Translations under genes and position numbers: made by a program
Origin: Marinobacter confluentis
Lineage (GTDB): Bacteria; Pseudomonadota; Gammaproteobacteria; Pseudomonadales; Oleiphilaceae
Direction: 5' to 3'
Assembly: GCF_004785685.1 (NCBI RefSeq)
Contig: NZ_SRPF01000009.1
Location: 1-41,352 of the forward strand
DNA length: 41,352 nt
Shown: piece after piece, positions 28,188-37,904 of the stretch
Layout of the letters: the number at the start of each line of letters is the position of its first letter
How positions within the stretch are numbered: position 1 is the first letter of the stretch
Notes under the pieces: model-generated
The model's database searches: none
What the model was told of the DNA's origin: nothing
What the model saw: only the letters and a program-made list of their open reading frames with translations

Positions 28188-28454
28188 ATGTCACTGATAG
28201 ACGCCATCGATAACCTTTATGAAAAGCTGGTGGCGGATGCCATCGATGAAACACGGCAACCGGATGACGATGAGGATTTTCTGACGGATGTCATGTGTGT
28301 TGCGCTGAATCGCTTGCCGTCAAAGTATTATCGGCACAGCGTGGATATGGTGTTCTACATGGCCGAGGGGGAAATGAAAGCCATGAAAGAGGATTCCCTG
28401 GGCGCCGTGAAAGACGCCAGGGATTTTGTGCAGGGTCATAAACGGGAGCTTTAG
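28188..28454 (+). CDS. ComFB-family small protein
   Basis: I choose ATG 28188, giving 88 residues (MSLIDAIDNLYEKLV…), because the longer frame adds an unlikely cysteine-rich lead-in. The core DEDFLTDVMCVALNRLPSKYYRHSVDMVFYM is the ComFB signature (a V-x-x-x-AL-NRLP-x-x-Y pattern). ComFB takes its name from the Bacillus competence operon; recent work describes the family as receptors for cyclic dinucleotides. Here it stands alone, convergent with the DUF349 gene with a 5-base gap, and no competence or diguanylate cyclase gene is near. The 213 bases upstream contain no clear promoter. Confidence 0.85.
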   Translation: MSLIDAIDNLYEKLVADAIDETRQPDDDEDFLTDVMCVALNRLPSKYYRHSVDMVFYMAEGEMKAMKEDSLGAVKDARDFVQGHKREL

Positions 28455-28459
28455 CCGGT

Positions 28460-30937
28460 TCAGGCTTGCTCGGCGAGAACGGCCTGCAGGGCGGCAATCA
28501 GGCGATCGGCTCGGCTCTGATTGACTGTCTCGTCTTCTGGTCGCAGGCACCAGCCAGCGACCAGGCTCTCCATTTGCGGCAGCCGGCCCTGTTCGTTGCC
28601 ATTTCCACCCATACCTTCGGCCAAGCGCTGAACCTGGATTTCCATTCTTCGGGTTTGCTCTTCTACGGGTGATGCGGTTTCGGCAAGGATTTCTGCCCGG
28701 ATCACCAGCTCAGCCGCAGTTCCATCCGCCAGGTCTGAAGCCAGCGTCTGCCAGTGTTGCGGCAGGTCCGATTCGGCTGATGGTCCATCGACTCTTGCCC
28801 GGATGTGCTGGCGCCACTGGTCGAGTTTCTGGCGGCTGCGAATCTGCTCAATCAGGGATGTCAGCCGTGCCTGTTCCTGCTTTACCTTATTCTGGACCCC
28901 GTTGGACAGGGGCTCGCTTGCCAGGCCTTCAAGCTCTGTAAGGCAAGCGGTCAGGTCTTCAGTCGCCTGGTTATCAACCATTTGGCGCGCTTTATCCAGA
29001 ATTGGGGCGGCGCTTTCATCGGCTGCACGGGTCTGCTCCTGCTGCTCGTTTTTCTCGGCATCCCGCCGGGCAAAGATCTGGTCGCAGGCATTGCGGAATG
29101 CCTGCCATAGCTTTCGGTCTTCCCTGTGGCGGGTGATGCCGACCTGCTGCCATTCGTTCTGTAAGGCTTTTGCCTGGTTCATCGCATCCGATAATGGCTC
29201 GTGCTTAATCAGGGCTTCCGCATTTTCGACAATGGTCTGTTTGATGGCTTCGTTGTTTTTCCGCTCCTGGTTCAGCGGCTCTTCAAGCTGCTTGAGCAGA
29301 GCGTCAAAATCCTTCTGAACAGACCGGTTGTCCCGGAACTCAACCGGCCACGCTGCTTTCCATTCCTCACGGGCCTTCTGATGAATGCGCTCGGCGGCTT
29401 TCCAGTCAATGGCCTGCCAATCGGCGTTTTCGATGAAGGTTTTCAACTGCGAGATAATGGTTTTCCGGGTTTCGAGGTTGGCCTGCTTGAGTCCGGATTT
29501 GGCCGAAAAATAGGCTTTGCAAGGTTCGTAGGCCAGATCTGATGCCTGCTTGAAGCGGGCCCACAGTTCCCGGTCGGACGAGCCACCAAGTTCGCGCCAT
29601 TCGTTCTGAAGCTCCTTGATGCGCTCTGCCTTTGCCTCGGGTTCCATGGGCTGTTCGGCGAGGTATTCCATCTGTTCGCACAGTGCGATCTGTTTTGGTC
29701 GCGTGGCAAAGCCCTGCCAGTCGCCCAGTTCGCGCAGCTGGCCACCCAGAAGTTGCATCCGTGCCTGCAGCGGCTGGCTGTGTTTGCGGTCCAGCTGTTT
29801 GAACTGCTGCTGCGCGGTTTTGAACAGTTGTCTCGATTCCTTCAATTGTCGAGCTTCCAGGGCCTGTTCCAGCCGCGCCAGCGTTTGGGTCACCGTTTCC
29901 GCCAGAGTTTTCTGGGCTTCGGAGTCCGCAGCGGCTGGGCGTGTCCCTGATTCCGGGCGGGATTTCTCGCCGGCGTCCTTCGCCAGTTTCTGCAGGAGAG
30001 TCGGCACAGGGAAGTCCGCCGGCCAGTCCACATCGGCCAACAGATCTTTGGCGGTTTGCGCCAGCCCGTCAGCCGAATTGTCTGTCTGTGGATCCAGCAG
30101 AGCCTGGATGGCCTCACGACTCTGGCCGAATCGGCGGAGCGCGCCGATGTAGTTGCGCAGCGGCAGCATCAGGGACTCGTAGGTCTTCTGTTCCTGTTTT
30201 TCTACCGGTGTGTCCCGCGTGGCTTCCAGCCAGCGGTTCTCCTGGGTTTTCTGCAGGGCATCCAGGCTGGCCACTGAGGGCTCCGAGTCTGGGGCGGGCT
30301 GTTTGAGGTTCTCCAGCGTTTCCTCCAGCAGGGCAAGCGTCTCGGCGCGTTGGTTTTTCTGCTCCCGGGCCTGGGCCTCGCGGGCTTTTTCCGTGTTCAT
30401 TACCTCAAGCCTGGCCCGGCACTCATGTACGGCCTGCAGGAATTCGCTGGCCTGGTCCTGGCTGGCATGGGTTTCAAGCTCTGCCCAGCGCTTTAGAAGT
30501 GCTTCAAGACGCGGCTCGAATAGCTTGGTGTCGTCGCTACGGGCCTGGTCGCGGGCATTCTGTATCAATGTTGAAATCGCTTGCTCGCGTTGCTGCTGCT
30601 CGTCCTCGGCGGCGCGAATCGTCTGCAGGGCCTGCCGGACACACTGGTAAACGCCTTTGTCTTTGCCTTTTGCCCGTTTCTGGACCCGCTGCAGACTATC
30701 TTTGGCGGTCAGTAATTTTGCCGCGGACAGACGGATTTCCGCCGTCGCTCCCTGGGTGGCAAGATTTTCCAGCTCAGCCTGTGACGGTGACCCAGACAAC
30801 TGGGTTAACTGTTGCTGTCTGAGATTGTCCTGACGGTCGGATTTTTCTTGTTGATTGGCGGTTGGCCCTGAGGGTTCCGCAGCCTTGGGTGCGGGCGCCT
30901 GTTTGCGGCCAAAAAGTTTCTGGATGAACGCGGCCAT
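28460..30937 (-). CDS. DUF349 coiled-coil protein
   Basis: The 825-residue protein is almost entirely charged helix (E, Q, K, R, A rich) with no signal peptide. It has repeated DUF349 modules in the C-terminal half, seen as W-x-x-x-G-x-x-x-x-x-x-x-LW-x-x-F-x-x-A-x-D patterns near 425-470, 515-545 and 590-620. DUF349 proteins are widespread in proteobacteria and of unknown function. The start MAAFIQKLFGRKQ resembles a short amphipathic membrane-touching helix. It is divergent from recX, 67 bases apart counting from the recX start used here. Confidence 0.85.
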   Translation of the reverse strand: MAAFIQKLFGRKQAPAPKAAEPSGPTANQQEKSDRQDNLRQQQLTQLSGSPSQAELENLATQGATAEIRLSAAKLLTAKDSLQRVQKRAKGKDKGVYQCVRQALQTIRAAEDEQQQREQAISTLIQNARDQARSDDTKLFEPRLEALLKRWAELETHASQDQASEFLQAVHECRARLEVMNTEKAREAQAREQKNQRAETLALLEETLENLKQPAPDSEPSVASLDALQKTQENRWLEATRDTPVEKQEQKTYESLMLPLRNYIGALRRFGQSREAIQALLDPQTDNSADGLAQTAKDLLADVDWPADFPVPTLLQKLAKDAGEKSRPESGTRPAAADSEAQKTLAETVTQTLARLEQALEARQLKESRQLFKTAQQQFKQLDRKHSQPLQARMQLLGGQLRELGDWQGFATRPKQIALCEQMEYLAEQPMEPEAKAERIKELQNEWRELGGSSDRELWARFKQASDLAYEPCKAYFSAKSGLKQANLETRKTIISQLKTFIENADWQAIDWKAAERIHQKAREEWKAAWPVEFRDNRSVQKDFDALLKQLEEPLNQERKNNEAIKQTIVENAEALIKHEPLSDAMNQAKALQNEWQQVGITRHREDRKLWQAFRNACDQIFARRDAEKNEQQEQTRAADESAAPILDKARQMVDNQATEDLTACLTELEGLASEPLSNGVQNKVKQEQARLTSLIEQIRSRQKLDQWRQHIRARVDGPSAESDLPQHWQTLASDLADGTAAELVIRAEILAETASPVEEQTRRMEIQVQRLAEGMGGNGNEQGRLPQMESLVAGWCLRPEDETVNQSRADRLIAALQAVLAEQA

Positions 30938-31004
30938 GGAGGTATCCTTTGAAAAATATGGGCGCTAGTCTAGCGTTTTGAAGGCGAGGGCGGGAAGACT
31001 TGTT

Positions 31005-31496
31005 ATGGCAAAACAGGAAGATCCGGAATATAAGGCCAGGGCTGCGGCATTGCGGTTGCTTGCCCGACGTGAGCACAGCCGGCTGGAACTAGACCTGAAA
31101 CTGCGCCAGCGCAAGATTGAAGCGCCGGTGATTGAAAAGGTGCTGGATGAATACGAAGCGAATGACTGGCTCAATAATGAGCGATTCGCCGATGTGTTTG
31201 CCCGCCAACGATTCGACCTTGGCTATGGCCCCCTGAAAATTGCCGCAGAGCTGCAACAGCGCGGCATTCAGGCACTACCCGCATGGCTGTCTGCAATGAC
31301 CGACAGGGAGTGGGCTGACAGCGCTATTCGGGTTCGCGACCGGCGTTTTGGATTGGTGGATATTCGCGATGACTGGGATGAAAAGGGGCGCCAGGGGCGC
31401 TTTCTTGCCCGACGTGGTTACGCTGGAGACCACATAGAGGCTGCCCTTGAAGCCACTCTGGATGATCTGGAAGATCAGAGTGTTGGCGGCAGGTAG
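31005..31496 (+). CDS. recX: RecX family regulatory protein
   Basis: I start at ATG 31005 (MAKQEDPEYKARAAALRLLARREHS), giving 163 residues, the standard RecX length. The three-helix repeats are visible: ALRLLARREHSRLELDLKL, DWLNNERFADVFARQRFDLGYGPLKIAAEL and the C-terminal RFLARRGYAGDHIEAAL. RecX binds RecA filaments and stops their growth. It usually follows recA; here recA is not in the window and the neighbours are a DUF349 gene and mltF, so this is either a displaced copy or a second paralogue. Its end overlaps the convergent mltF by 22 bases. Confidence 0.88.
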   Translation: MAKQEDPEYKARAAALRLLARREHSRLELDLKLRQRKIEAPVIEKVLDEYEANDWLNNERFADVFARQRFDLGYGPLKIAAELQQRGIQALPAWLSAMTDREWADSAIRVRDRRFGLVDIRDDWDEKGRQGRFLARRGYAGDHIEAALEATLDDLEDQSVGGR

Positions 31497-33067
31497 CTGA
31501 GTTCTTCTGGCAGGGGTTTTCTGATGTCTGCCGTGGTTTCCTCAGGCCCGGGGGCGATAACGGGCTCCATGCCCTCGAGTTCACTGAACCAGGGTTTCTT
31601 GCGCGCATCGGCAATGTCCGAAGGTTCGGTCATCCATGCCAGAACGTCGTAGTAGCGGCGGATGTTCTGCACGTAAACCACCGGCTCATGGCCACGGGCG
31701 TAGCCGAACCGGGTCTTGCTGTACCACTCTTTCTGCGCAAGCAGGGGCAGGAACTCTTTTACATCCATCCAGCGATCAGGGTCTTTCCCAGCGCCCTGGG
31801 TCAGGCGCCTTGCGTCTTCGACATGCCCCCAGCCAACGTTGTAGGAGGCAAGTGCAAACCAGGTGCGGTCAGGTTCCGGTATGCGTTCGGGCACCTTGCG
31901 GTGCACCATGGTGAAGTATTTCGCGCCGCCCCTGATGCTCTCTTCTACGTCCAGACGGTTGCTGACGCCAATATGGCTGGCAGTGTTGCGGGTAAGCATC
32001 ATCAGGCCGCGAACTCCGGTCGGAGACACGGCGTTTGGACGCCAGTGGGATTCCTGATAGCCAATGGCGGCCAGAAGGCGCCAGTCGAGCTCGTAGGATT
32101 CAGCATAGGCCTGAAACAGCTCGTCGTATTTGGGGAGCCGGTTCTCAACATGATGAACGAAGGTGCGGGCACCCACGTAGTTCAGCCGATCCAGGTGGCC
32201 GTAGAAGCGTTCGGCCAGTTGCGCCAGCGTGCCGTTGTTTTCAACTTTTGTAAGGAACTTGCGCGCTGCTTTGACCAGACTCTGGTCCTGCTCTGCCGGG
32301 AACAACCACAGAATATCGTTGGCGTCACTGAGGCTGAACGCACGTTTAACCTGAGGAAAAAATACGTGGTTGAGATCGAGCTCGTTAGACGCAACAACGG
32401 CGTAGGGAAATTCACCGGACTCGACCCTTGCCAGAATGCCCGCTGCGTCCAGCCCCTGGTGCGGCCTCCAGTTAATGGCTGGGGCTTCATCATCGCCAAT
32501 GGCCAGGTGTCCGCGATGATTGCTGTCTGCAACCAGGTGCAGAGTTTTCTGGTGCAGGTCCACGAGGGATTCCGGGCGCTCGACGTCGCGGTTATAAACC
32601 ACGACTGATTTGGCCTGGATGCCGTTGGCAACGGAATGAAAGCGGGAACCGAGGTCAGGCCCCGAGGGCAGCCCAGATAGGCCTATATGGGCGTAGTTCC
32701 GGTCAAGAACCGAGAGTATTTCGGAATTGTCTTCGGCTACTCGAAGCCTGAGTTCAACCCCAAGCTCTTCGGCGAACATTCGGGCCAGCTCATAGTCATA
32801 GCCAGTCTTGCCGTCACGCCCTTCGAAATAGATAGAGGGTGCAGTGCGAGTAATGACGTGCAGAACGCCTTCCGCGCGGATTTCCTGAAGGGTGCTGGGG
32901 CGTGAGCAACCGACCACCAGCAGGGCGATACAGATCACCAGTGCCTGTTTGTAAGAGGCCATCAGCCAATGCTGAACATCGTTTGGCAAGTTCTGAACTC
33001 CCTCGCAATAAGTCGATGGGTCATACGGTGTGCGTGCTGTTTCGATCACCTGAACGTAAAAGCCCAT
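31475..33067 (-). CDS. mltF: MltF, membrane-bound lytic murein transglycosylase F
   Basis: The protein joins a periplasmic solute-binding (SBP_bac_3) domain to a C-terminal SLT domain with the catalytic glutamate in AAIGYQESHW and GVRGLMMLT, followed by FALASYNVGWGH. MltF cuts glycan strands and is thought to sense muropeptides through the binding domain. A lipobox, VVGC, lies after the hydrophobic KQALVICIALL, so it is an outer-membrane lipoprotein. The start is debatable: ATG 33067 (530 residues) has a strong AGGGAGG site and a good promoter just ahead, whereas ATG 32962 (495 residues) gives the classical short signal peptide but lacks a ribosome site. I list the longer form. Confidence 0.9.
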   Translation of the reverse strand: MGFYVQVIETARTPYDPSTYCEGVQNLPNDVQHWLMASYKQALVICIALLVVGCSRPSTLQEIRAEGVLHVITRTAPSIYFEGRDGKTGYDYELARMFAEELGVELRLRVAEDNSEILSVLDRNYAHIGLSGLPSGPDLGSRFHSVANGIQAKSVVVYNRDVERPESLVDLHQKTLHLVADSNHRGHLAIGDDEAPAINWRPHQGLDAAGILARVESGEFPYAVVASNELDLNHVFFPQVKRAFSLSDANDILWLFPAEQDQSLVKAARKFLTKVENNGTLAQLAERFYGHLDRLNYVGARTFVHHVENRLPKYDELFQAYAESYELDWRLLAAIGYQESHWRPNAVSPTGVRGLMMLTRNTASHIGVSNRLDVEESIRGGAKYFTMVHRKVPERIPEPDRTWFALASYNVGWGHVEDARRLTQGAGKDPDRWMDVKEFLPLLAQKEWYSKTRFGYARGHEPVVYVQNIRRYYDVLAWMTEPSDIADARKKPWFSELEGMEPVIAPGPEETTADIRKPLPEELSYLPPTL

Positions 33068-33096
33068 TTCAAGCCTCCCTGGCTAACCTGTATAAT
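33068..33096 (+). promoter_or_regulatory. Possible promoter for purL
   Basis: TTCAAG (33068-33073) and a perfect TATAAT (33091-33096) are 17 bases apart and point toward purL, about 170 bases upstream of its start. The -10 shares bases with the mltF -10 on the other strand. A weaker TATCAT near 33211 could serve instead. I saw no clear PurR-type box. Confidence 0.4.
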
Positions 33097-33120
33097 CTAT
33101 GGTCTCTTTCACGTGGTCAA
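33092..33120 (-). promoter_or_regulatory. Promoter for mltF
   Basis: On the minus strand TTGACC (33115-33120) and GATTAT (33092-33097) are 17 bases apart. Transcription would begin near 33085, just ahead of the AGGGAGG at 33074-33080, leaving a very short leader before ATG 33067. This supports the longer MltF start. Confidence 0.55.
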
Positions 33121-33271
33121 ATTAATTGCTCATTATCTGTGCAAAATGATGTAAATTCAGACAGGGTCCGAAGGTCTCAGGACGCTGTATCCCCGCCTCG
33201 CTTTCGAGTATCATGGCGGCCTTTCAGTCGGCCAGCCCCCGACGAACCCGTTTCGCACACAGGTTTTGATC

Positions 33272-36200
33272 ATGCTCGAACTTCGTGGCGCTCCAGCGCT
33301 CTCGCCCTTCCGCTCCCGTAAACTGCATTCCCGCATTCAGGAAATAGTGCCTGAGGTCGCTCATGTTTATGCGGAGTTCATGCACTTTACCGACCTGGAA
33401 TCTGATCTGACGGAGTGCGACCAGGCGGTACTGGACAGGTTGCTGACCTACGGCCCAAGTGTGGCGGTGGAAGAGCCGGATGGTGTCCTTTTTCTTGTAG
33501 TCCCGCGCCCGGGAACCCTGTCACCCTGGTCCAGCAAGGCCACAGAAATTGCGCGAAACTGTGGCTTGCGGCAGATCCGGCGTATCGAGCGCGGTACGGC
33601 CTATTACGTCAAATCCAGCCGGAAGCTGAGCCTCGAGCAGCGGGAAAAAATTGCCGCCCTTTTGCACGACCGCATGACCCAGAAAGTTTTTCATGAGATG
33701 GGCGGCGCAGAGTTGCTGTTCCACACCGAAGAGCCTCGCCTGGTAAAGCGGGTGCCGGTCCTGTCCGGCGGTCGTCGGGCGCTGGTGGAGGCAAACCAGT
33801 CACTGGGGCTGGCGCTTGCCGAAGACGAAATCGACTATCTGGTGAAGTCCTTTACCCATCTTGAGCGTGACCCTACAGACGTCGAGCTGATGATGTTCGC
33901 CCAGGCGAACTCCGAGCACTGCCGCCACAAGATTTTTAACGCCTCCTGGGACATCGATGGCGAAGGGCAGCAGAAGTCTCTGTTCGCCATGATTCGCAAC
34001 ACTCACGAGATGAACGGCGACGGCGTGCTTTCCGCATACAAGGACAACGCGTCGGTCATCAAGGGCAGCAGGGGCGGGCGTTTCTTCCCCGATGCGGAAA
34101 CCGGCACCTATCGCTATCACGAGGAAGACATTCATATCCTCATGAAGGTGGAAACCCACAACCACCCCACAGCCATCGCCCCGGCCGCTGGTGCGGCAAC
34201 CGGTTCTGGCGGTGAAATCCGGGACGAGGGCGCAACCGGTCGGGGCTCAAAGCCGAAGGCCGGGCTGACCGGGTTTACCGTGTCCAACCTGAATATTCCC
34301 GGTGACAGCCAGCCCTGGGAAATCGGTTATGGCAAGCCTGAGCGCATTGCTTCGCCCCTGGACATCATGATCGAGGGGCCGATTGGCGGCGCCGCATTCA
34401 ACAACGAATTCGGGCGGCCCAACCTGGCCGGTTATTTTCGCACCTTCGAAAGCTGTGTGCCTGGGGCCAATGGCGAAGAAATCCGCGGTTATCACAAACC
34501 GATCATGATCGCGGGTGGTCTGGGCAATATTCGCGCCGACCACGTGGAGAAAGGCCATATCCCGGTCGGAGCCAAGCTGATTGTTCTGGGCGGACCTTCG
34601 ATGCTGATTGGTCTTGGCGGCGGTGCTGCGTCTTCCATGGATTCCGGCTCCAGTAATGAAAACCTGGATTTTGCGTCTGTTCAGCGCGACAACCCGGAAA
34701 TGGAACGCCGCTGTCAGGAGGTTATAGACCGCTGCTGGCAGATGGGCGACGACAACCCCATCTGCTTTATTCACGACGTAGGGGCCGGCGGCCTGTCGAA
34801 CGCCATGCCGGAACTGGTCAAGGATGGTGGCCGTGGTGGTCGGTTCGAGCTTCGTGATATCCCCAGCGATGAACCGGGCATGTCACCGTTGGAAATCTGG
34901 TGCAATGAATCCCAGGAACGCTATGTAATGGCGGTGGCGCCGGAGAATCTTGAGCGTTTCGACGCCCTGTGTCGCCGGGAACGATGCCCCTATGCGGTCA
35001 TTGGCGACGCCACTGAAGAGCATCACCTGCAGCTGTCAGACTCGTATTTTGATGATAAGCCCGTGGATCTGCCGATGGACGTACTGTTCGGCAAGCCCCC
35101 GCGGATGCACCGCAGTGTAACCCGTTCTTCCTTCACCAAGCCGATTTTTGATTCCGGCAAGATAGATGTCAATGACGCGGTGGACCGCCTGCTGCGCCTG
35201 CCAAGTGTCGGCTCAAAGAGCTTCCTGATTACCATTGGTGACCGCACGATTACCGGCCTGGTGGCCCGGGACCAGATGGTCGGTCCCTGGCAGGTGCCAG
35301 TCAGCGATGTAGCGGTGACTTCGACCTCGTTTGACGTAAAGGCCGGTGAAGCCATGGCGATGGGCGAGCGCACGCCAGTTGCGGTTATTGATGCCCCGGC
35401 GTCCGGCCGCATGGCGGTGGGTGAAGTGATCACCAACATGGCGGCAGCGCCCATTGCAGCCCTGTCTGATATCCGACTGTCTGCAAACTGGATGGCTGCC
35501 GCGGGTCATCCCGGTGAAGACGAAAATCTGTACGAGACCGTCAAGGCGGTTGGCATGGAGCTTTGTCCGGCGCTTGGCATTGCCATCCCGGTCGGCAAGG
35601 ACTCCATGTCCATGAAAACCGTCTGGGAAGAAGATGGCGGCGAGCAGAAAAGTGTGACGTCACCCCTATCACTGATTGTCAGCGGATTCGCGCCCGTTGT
35701 GGATGTCGACAGAACGTTGACTCCGCAACTGATGACCGATGCGGGCGATACCGACCTTATTCTCGTGGATCTGGCGGCAGGTCAGAATCGTTTGGGCGGT
35801 TCGGCATTGGCACAGGTCTATGGGCAGGTTGGTGCTGTTGCGCCCGACCTTGACGACCCTGAGGATATCAAGGCGTTCTTTGCGGTGGTTCAGGGGCTCA
35901 ATGGTGACAACAAGCTTCTGGCTTACCATGACCGTTCCGACGGTGGTCTGTTTGTTACCCTCGTAGAAATGGCTTTTGCTGGCCACACTGGTATTGATAT
36001 CAAGCTGGACGGCCTTGCGGAGAATGCAACTCAGATTCCCAGAGAGCTGTTCAATGAAGAGCTTGGTGCTGTGATTCAGGTGCGCCGAGAGGATACTCCC
36101 TTTGTGCTCCAGCAGTTCTCGGCAGCAGGTCTTGGCGACCACACGTCGGTAGTTGGCACCCTGAATGAGGAGGACCAGCTTCGCTTCGCGTTTGAAGGGC

Positions 36201-37177
36201 AGCCCGTTATTTCCCGATCCAGAGTTGAGCTCCAGAGCCTTTGGGCAGAAACCAGTTATCAGATTCAGTCCCTGCGTGACAACGCTGATTGCGCCCAGGA
36301 GGAGTTTGATAACCTGCAGGATGCCGAAGATCCCGGACTGCACGCGGAGCTGACCTTTGATCTGAACGACAACATTGCAGCACCGTTTATTCATACCGGC
36401 GCGAAACCCAGGGTTGCAGTGCTACGTGAGCAGGGCGTTAACGGTCAGGTAGAGATGGCCGCAGCGTTTGACCGCGCCGGATTCGAGTCGGTGGACGTCC
36501 ACATGAGCGACCTGCTTTCTGGCAGGGTTTCTCTGGAAGACTTCAAGACCCTAGTGGCCTGCGGAGGATTCTCCTTTGGTGATGTTCTGGGCGCTGGTGA
36601 AGGCTGGGCAAAGTCGATTCTGTTCAGCGATCGGGTGAGAGACCAGTTTGCCGCATTCTTCAATCGTCAGGACACGCTGGCCCTCGGGGTCTGCAATGGC
36701 TGTCAGATGTTGTCCAACCTGCATGAACTGATTCCGGGCAGCGAAGGTTGGCCGCGTTTTGTCAGAAACCAGTCGGAACAGTTCGAAGCAAGGCTGGTCA
36801 TGGCAGAAGTCGTGCCATCGCCTTCTGCCTTCATGGACGGTATGGCCGGCTCCAGAATGCCCATTGCGGTGGCCCATGGTGAAGGCCGGGTTGAGCTTTC
36901 CGGCGGGTCGTCCGCCGAGCAGCTGGAAGAGAGCGAACTGGTGGCGCTGCGTTATGTGGATAACCGGGGCCAGGTAACCGAACGGTACCCGTACAATCCA
37001 AATGGCTCGGAAAATGGCATTACCGGCGTAACAACACGGGATGGGCGGGTCACAATCATGATGCCTCATCCGGAACGGGTGTTCCGCACTTCCCAGCATT
37101 CCTGGCACCCGGACCACTGGAACGAAGATGCGCCCTGGATACGAATGTTCAGGAACGCGCGCCGCTGGTACGGATAG
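33272..37177 (+). CDS. purL: Phosphoribosylformylglycinamidine synthase (PurL, large single-chain form)
   Basis: At 1301 residues this is the single-chain PurL of gammaproteobacteria. It has the N-terminal PurS-like domain (1-150), two AIR-synthase-like halves with [12 protein letters not shown] at about 213 and the ATP loop [14 protein letters not shown], and the C-terminal glutaminase with nucleophile cysteine in [10 protein letters not shown] and H-x-E in PHPERV near the end. It makes FGAM from FGAR, glutamine and ATP. I start at ATG 33272, since [14 protein letters not shown] is the family's beginning; a TTG six bases earlier is in frame. It is divergent from mltF and ends in a strong terminator. 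Confidence 0.97.
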   Translation: MLELRGAPALSPFRSRKLHSRIQEIVPEVAHVYAEFMHFTDLESDLTECDQAVLDRLLTYGPSVAVEEPDGVLFLVVPRPGTLSPWSSKATEIARNCGLRQIRRIERGTAYYVKSSRKLSLEQREKIAALLHDRMTQKVFHEMGGAELLFHTEEPRLVKRVPVLSGGRRALVEANQSLGLALAEDEIDYLVKSFTHLERDPTDVELMMFAQANSEHCRHKIFNASWDIDGEGQQKSLFAMIRNTHEMNGDGVLSAYKDNASVIKGSRGGRFFPDAETGTYRYHEEDIHILMKVETHNHPTAIAPAAGAATGSGGEIRDEGATGRGSKPKAGLTGFTVSNLNIPGDSQPWEIGYGKPERIASPLDIMIEGPIGGAAFNNEFGRPNLAGYFRTFESCVPGANGEEIRGYHKPIMIAGGLGNIRADHVEKGHIPVGAKLIVLGGPSMLIGLGGGAASSMDSGSSNENLDFASVQRDNPEMERRCQEVIDRCWQMGDDNPICFIHDVGAGGLSNAMPELVKDGGRGGRFELRDIPSDEPGMSPLEIWCNESQERYVMAVAPENLERFDALCRRERCPYAVIGDATEEHHLQLSDSYFDDKPVDLPMDVLFGKPPRMHRSVTRSSFTKPIFDSGKIDVNDAVDRLLRLPSVGSKSFLITIGDRTITGLVARDQMVGPWQVPVSDVAVTSTSFDVKAGEAMAMGERTPVAVIDAPASGRMAVGEVITNMAAAPIAALSDIRLSANWMAAAGHPGEDENLYETVKAVGMELCPALGIAIPVGKDSMSMKTVWEEDGGEQKSVTSPLSLIVSGFAPVVDVDRTLTPQLMTDAGDTDLILVDLAAGQNRLGGSALAQVYGQVGAVAPDLDDPEDIKAFFAVVQGLNGDNKLLAYHDRSDGGLFVTLVEMAFAGHTGIDIKLDGLAENATQIPRELFNEELGAVIQVRREDTPFVLQQFSAAGLGDHTSVVGTLNEEDQLRFAFEGQPVISRSRVELQSLWAETSYQIQSLRDNADCAQEEFDNLQDAEDPGLHAELTFDLNDNIAAPFIHTGAKPRVAVLREQGVNGQVEMAAAFDRAGFESVDVHMSDLLSGRVSLEDFKTLVACGGFSFGDVLGAGEGWAKSILFSDRVRDQFAAFFNRQDTLALGVCNGCQMLSNLHELIPGSEGWPRFVRNQSEQFEARLVMAEVVPSPSAFMDGMAGSRMPIAVAHGEGRVELSGGSSAEQLEESELVALRYVDNRGQVTERYPYNPNGSENGITGVTTRDGRVTIMMPHPERVFRTSQHSWHPDHWNEDAPWIRMFRNARRWYG

Positions 37178-37218
37178 ATTTCCAGCAAACCACGGCAAGA
37201 AGTCGGGTGGTCACAGAG

Positions 37219-37266
37219 CCGGTCTGAATGCACCATAAAGGTGACGCAATTCAGGCCGGTTTTTTT
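37219..37266 (+). terminator. Intrinsic terminator after purL
   Basis: CCGGTCTGAAT and ATTCAGGCCGG form an 11-base-pair stem (one G-U pair) closed over a loop that contains its own small CACC/GGTG hairpin, followed by seven T residues. It lies 42 bases after the purL stop. Confidence 0.92.
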
Positions 37267-37566
37267 ATATAAAATCCGGTATTTGGACTTGACGTTCCTG
37301 TTTTATGCACATTCTCGGGCACCCGCTGGTTACTGTCTGAACAAAGCGCTGGTTCCGGATTCATTTTTTTCTGGACAATATTAAGTTATTGAAAAGTATA
37401 GAGTTAATAAGATAGGGTAATTTGTCGCCAATTTAACAGAAGTGCAGCAATCGCGGGGGATAGACGAGGGTTCCCAAAATCTTTCCCCAGAGTTATCCAC
37501 AGATTCTGTGGGTAAGTTGCTAACTGCTTAATCTGATCAGAATATTGGGTTTTCGGCATCCGGATC
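37267..37566. other. AT-rich intergenic region with a DnaA-box pair
   Basis: This gene-free stretch is clearly AT-richer than the surroundings, most of all 37360-37435. Near its right end it holds a perfect DnaA consensus box TTATCCACA (37493-37501) facing an imperfect one, TGTGGGTAA, five bases on (37507-37515). A CTGATCAG palindrome lies near 37533-37540. I saw no clear promoter with both elements, though TTATTG…TAAGAT near 37388-37415 is possible. Confidence 0.55.
37493..37515. promoter_or_regulatory. Inverted pair of DnaA boxes
   Basis: TTATCCACA, a five-base spacer GATTC and TGTGGGTAA form an inverted pair; the second differs from the reverse complement of the first by one base. The first equals the strong R1-type DnaA box. 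Such pairs occur in origins and in promoters controlled by DnaA. The location beside purL and a YqfO gene is not the usual origin locus, so control of a gene or DnaA titration is likelier. Confidence 0.5.
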
Positions 37567-37580
37567 AGGAGGTGTTTTCG

Positions 37581-37892
37581 ATGTATAAGCTTTGTTATTT
37601 CGTTCCTGAGAGTCACCTCGAAGAAACCAAGAACGCGCTTTTCGAAGCAGGGGCAGGGCGGGTCGGAGATTACGATTCCTGCGCCTGGCAGGTTCAGGGT
37701 CAGGGGCAGTTCAGGCCGCTGGAGGGCAGTCAGCCATTTCTGGGTCAGTCAGGGCAGCTTGAAACGGTTAGCGAGTACCGTGTGGAACTGGTCTGTGAAG
37801 ACAATCTGATCAGGGCTGCCGTCGCAGCGCTGAAGCTGGCGCACCCCTACGAAGAGCCGGCTTATGAAGTGTTTCACATGGAAGACCTGTAA
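37581..37892 (+). CDS. YqfO/NIF3 PII-like domain protein, stand-alone
   Basis: The 103-residue protein starts MYKLCYFVPESHLEETKNALFEAGAGRVGDYDSC and ends with AAVAALKLAHPYEEPAYEVFHMEDL, the pattern of the PII-like domain that is inserted in full-length NIF3/YqfO proteins. Here the domain stands alone, as in many proteobacteria. The ferredoxin-like fold suggests it binds a small molecule or oligomerises, but its role is not known. An excellent AGGAGGTG at 37567-37574 sets the start. The DnaA-box region is directly upstream. Confidence 0.9.
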   Translation: MYKLCYFVPESHLEETKNALFEAGAGRVGDYDSCAWQVQGQGQFRPLEGSQPFLGQSGQLETVSEYRVELVCEDNLIRAAVAALKLAHPYEEPAYEVFHMEDL

Positions 37893-37904
37893 CCACTGGT
37901 CTGG

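Noticed and set aside
37267..37566. Chromosomal replication origin.
   Set aside because: Only two DnaA boxes are present, no dnaA, rpmH, gidA or mioC gene is near and the usual set of 5 or more boxes is absent.
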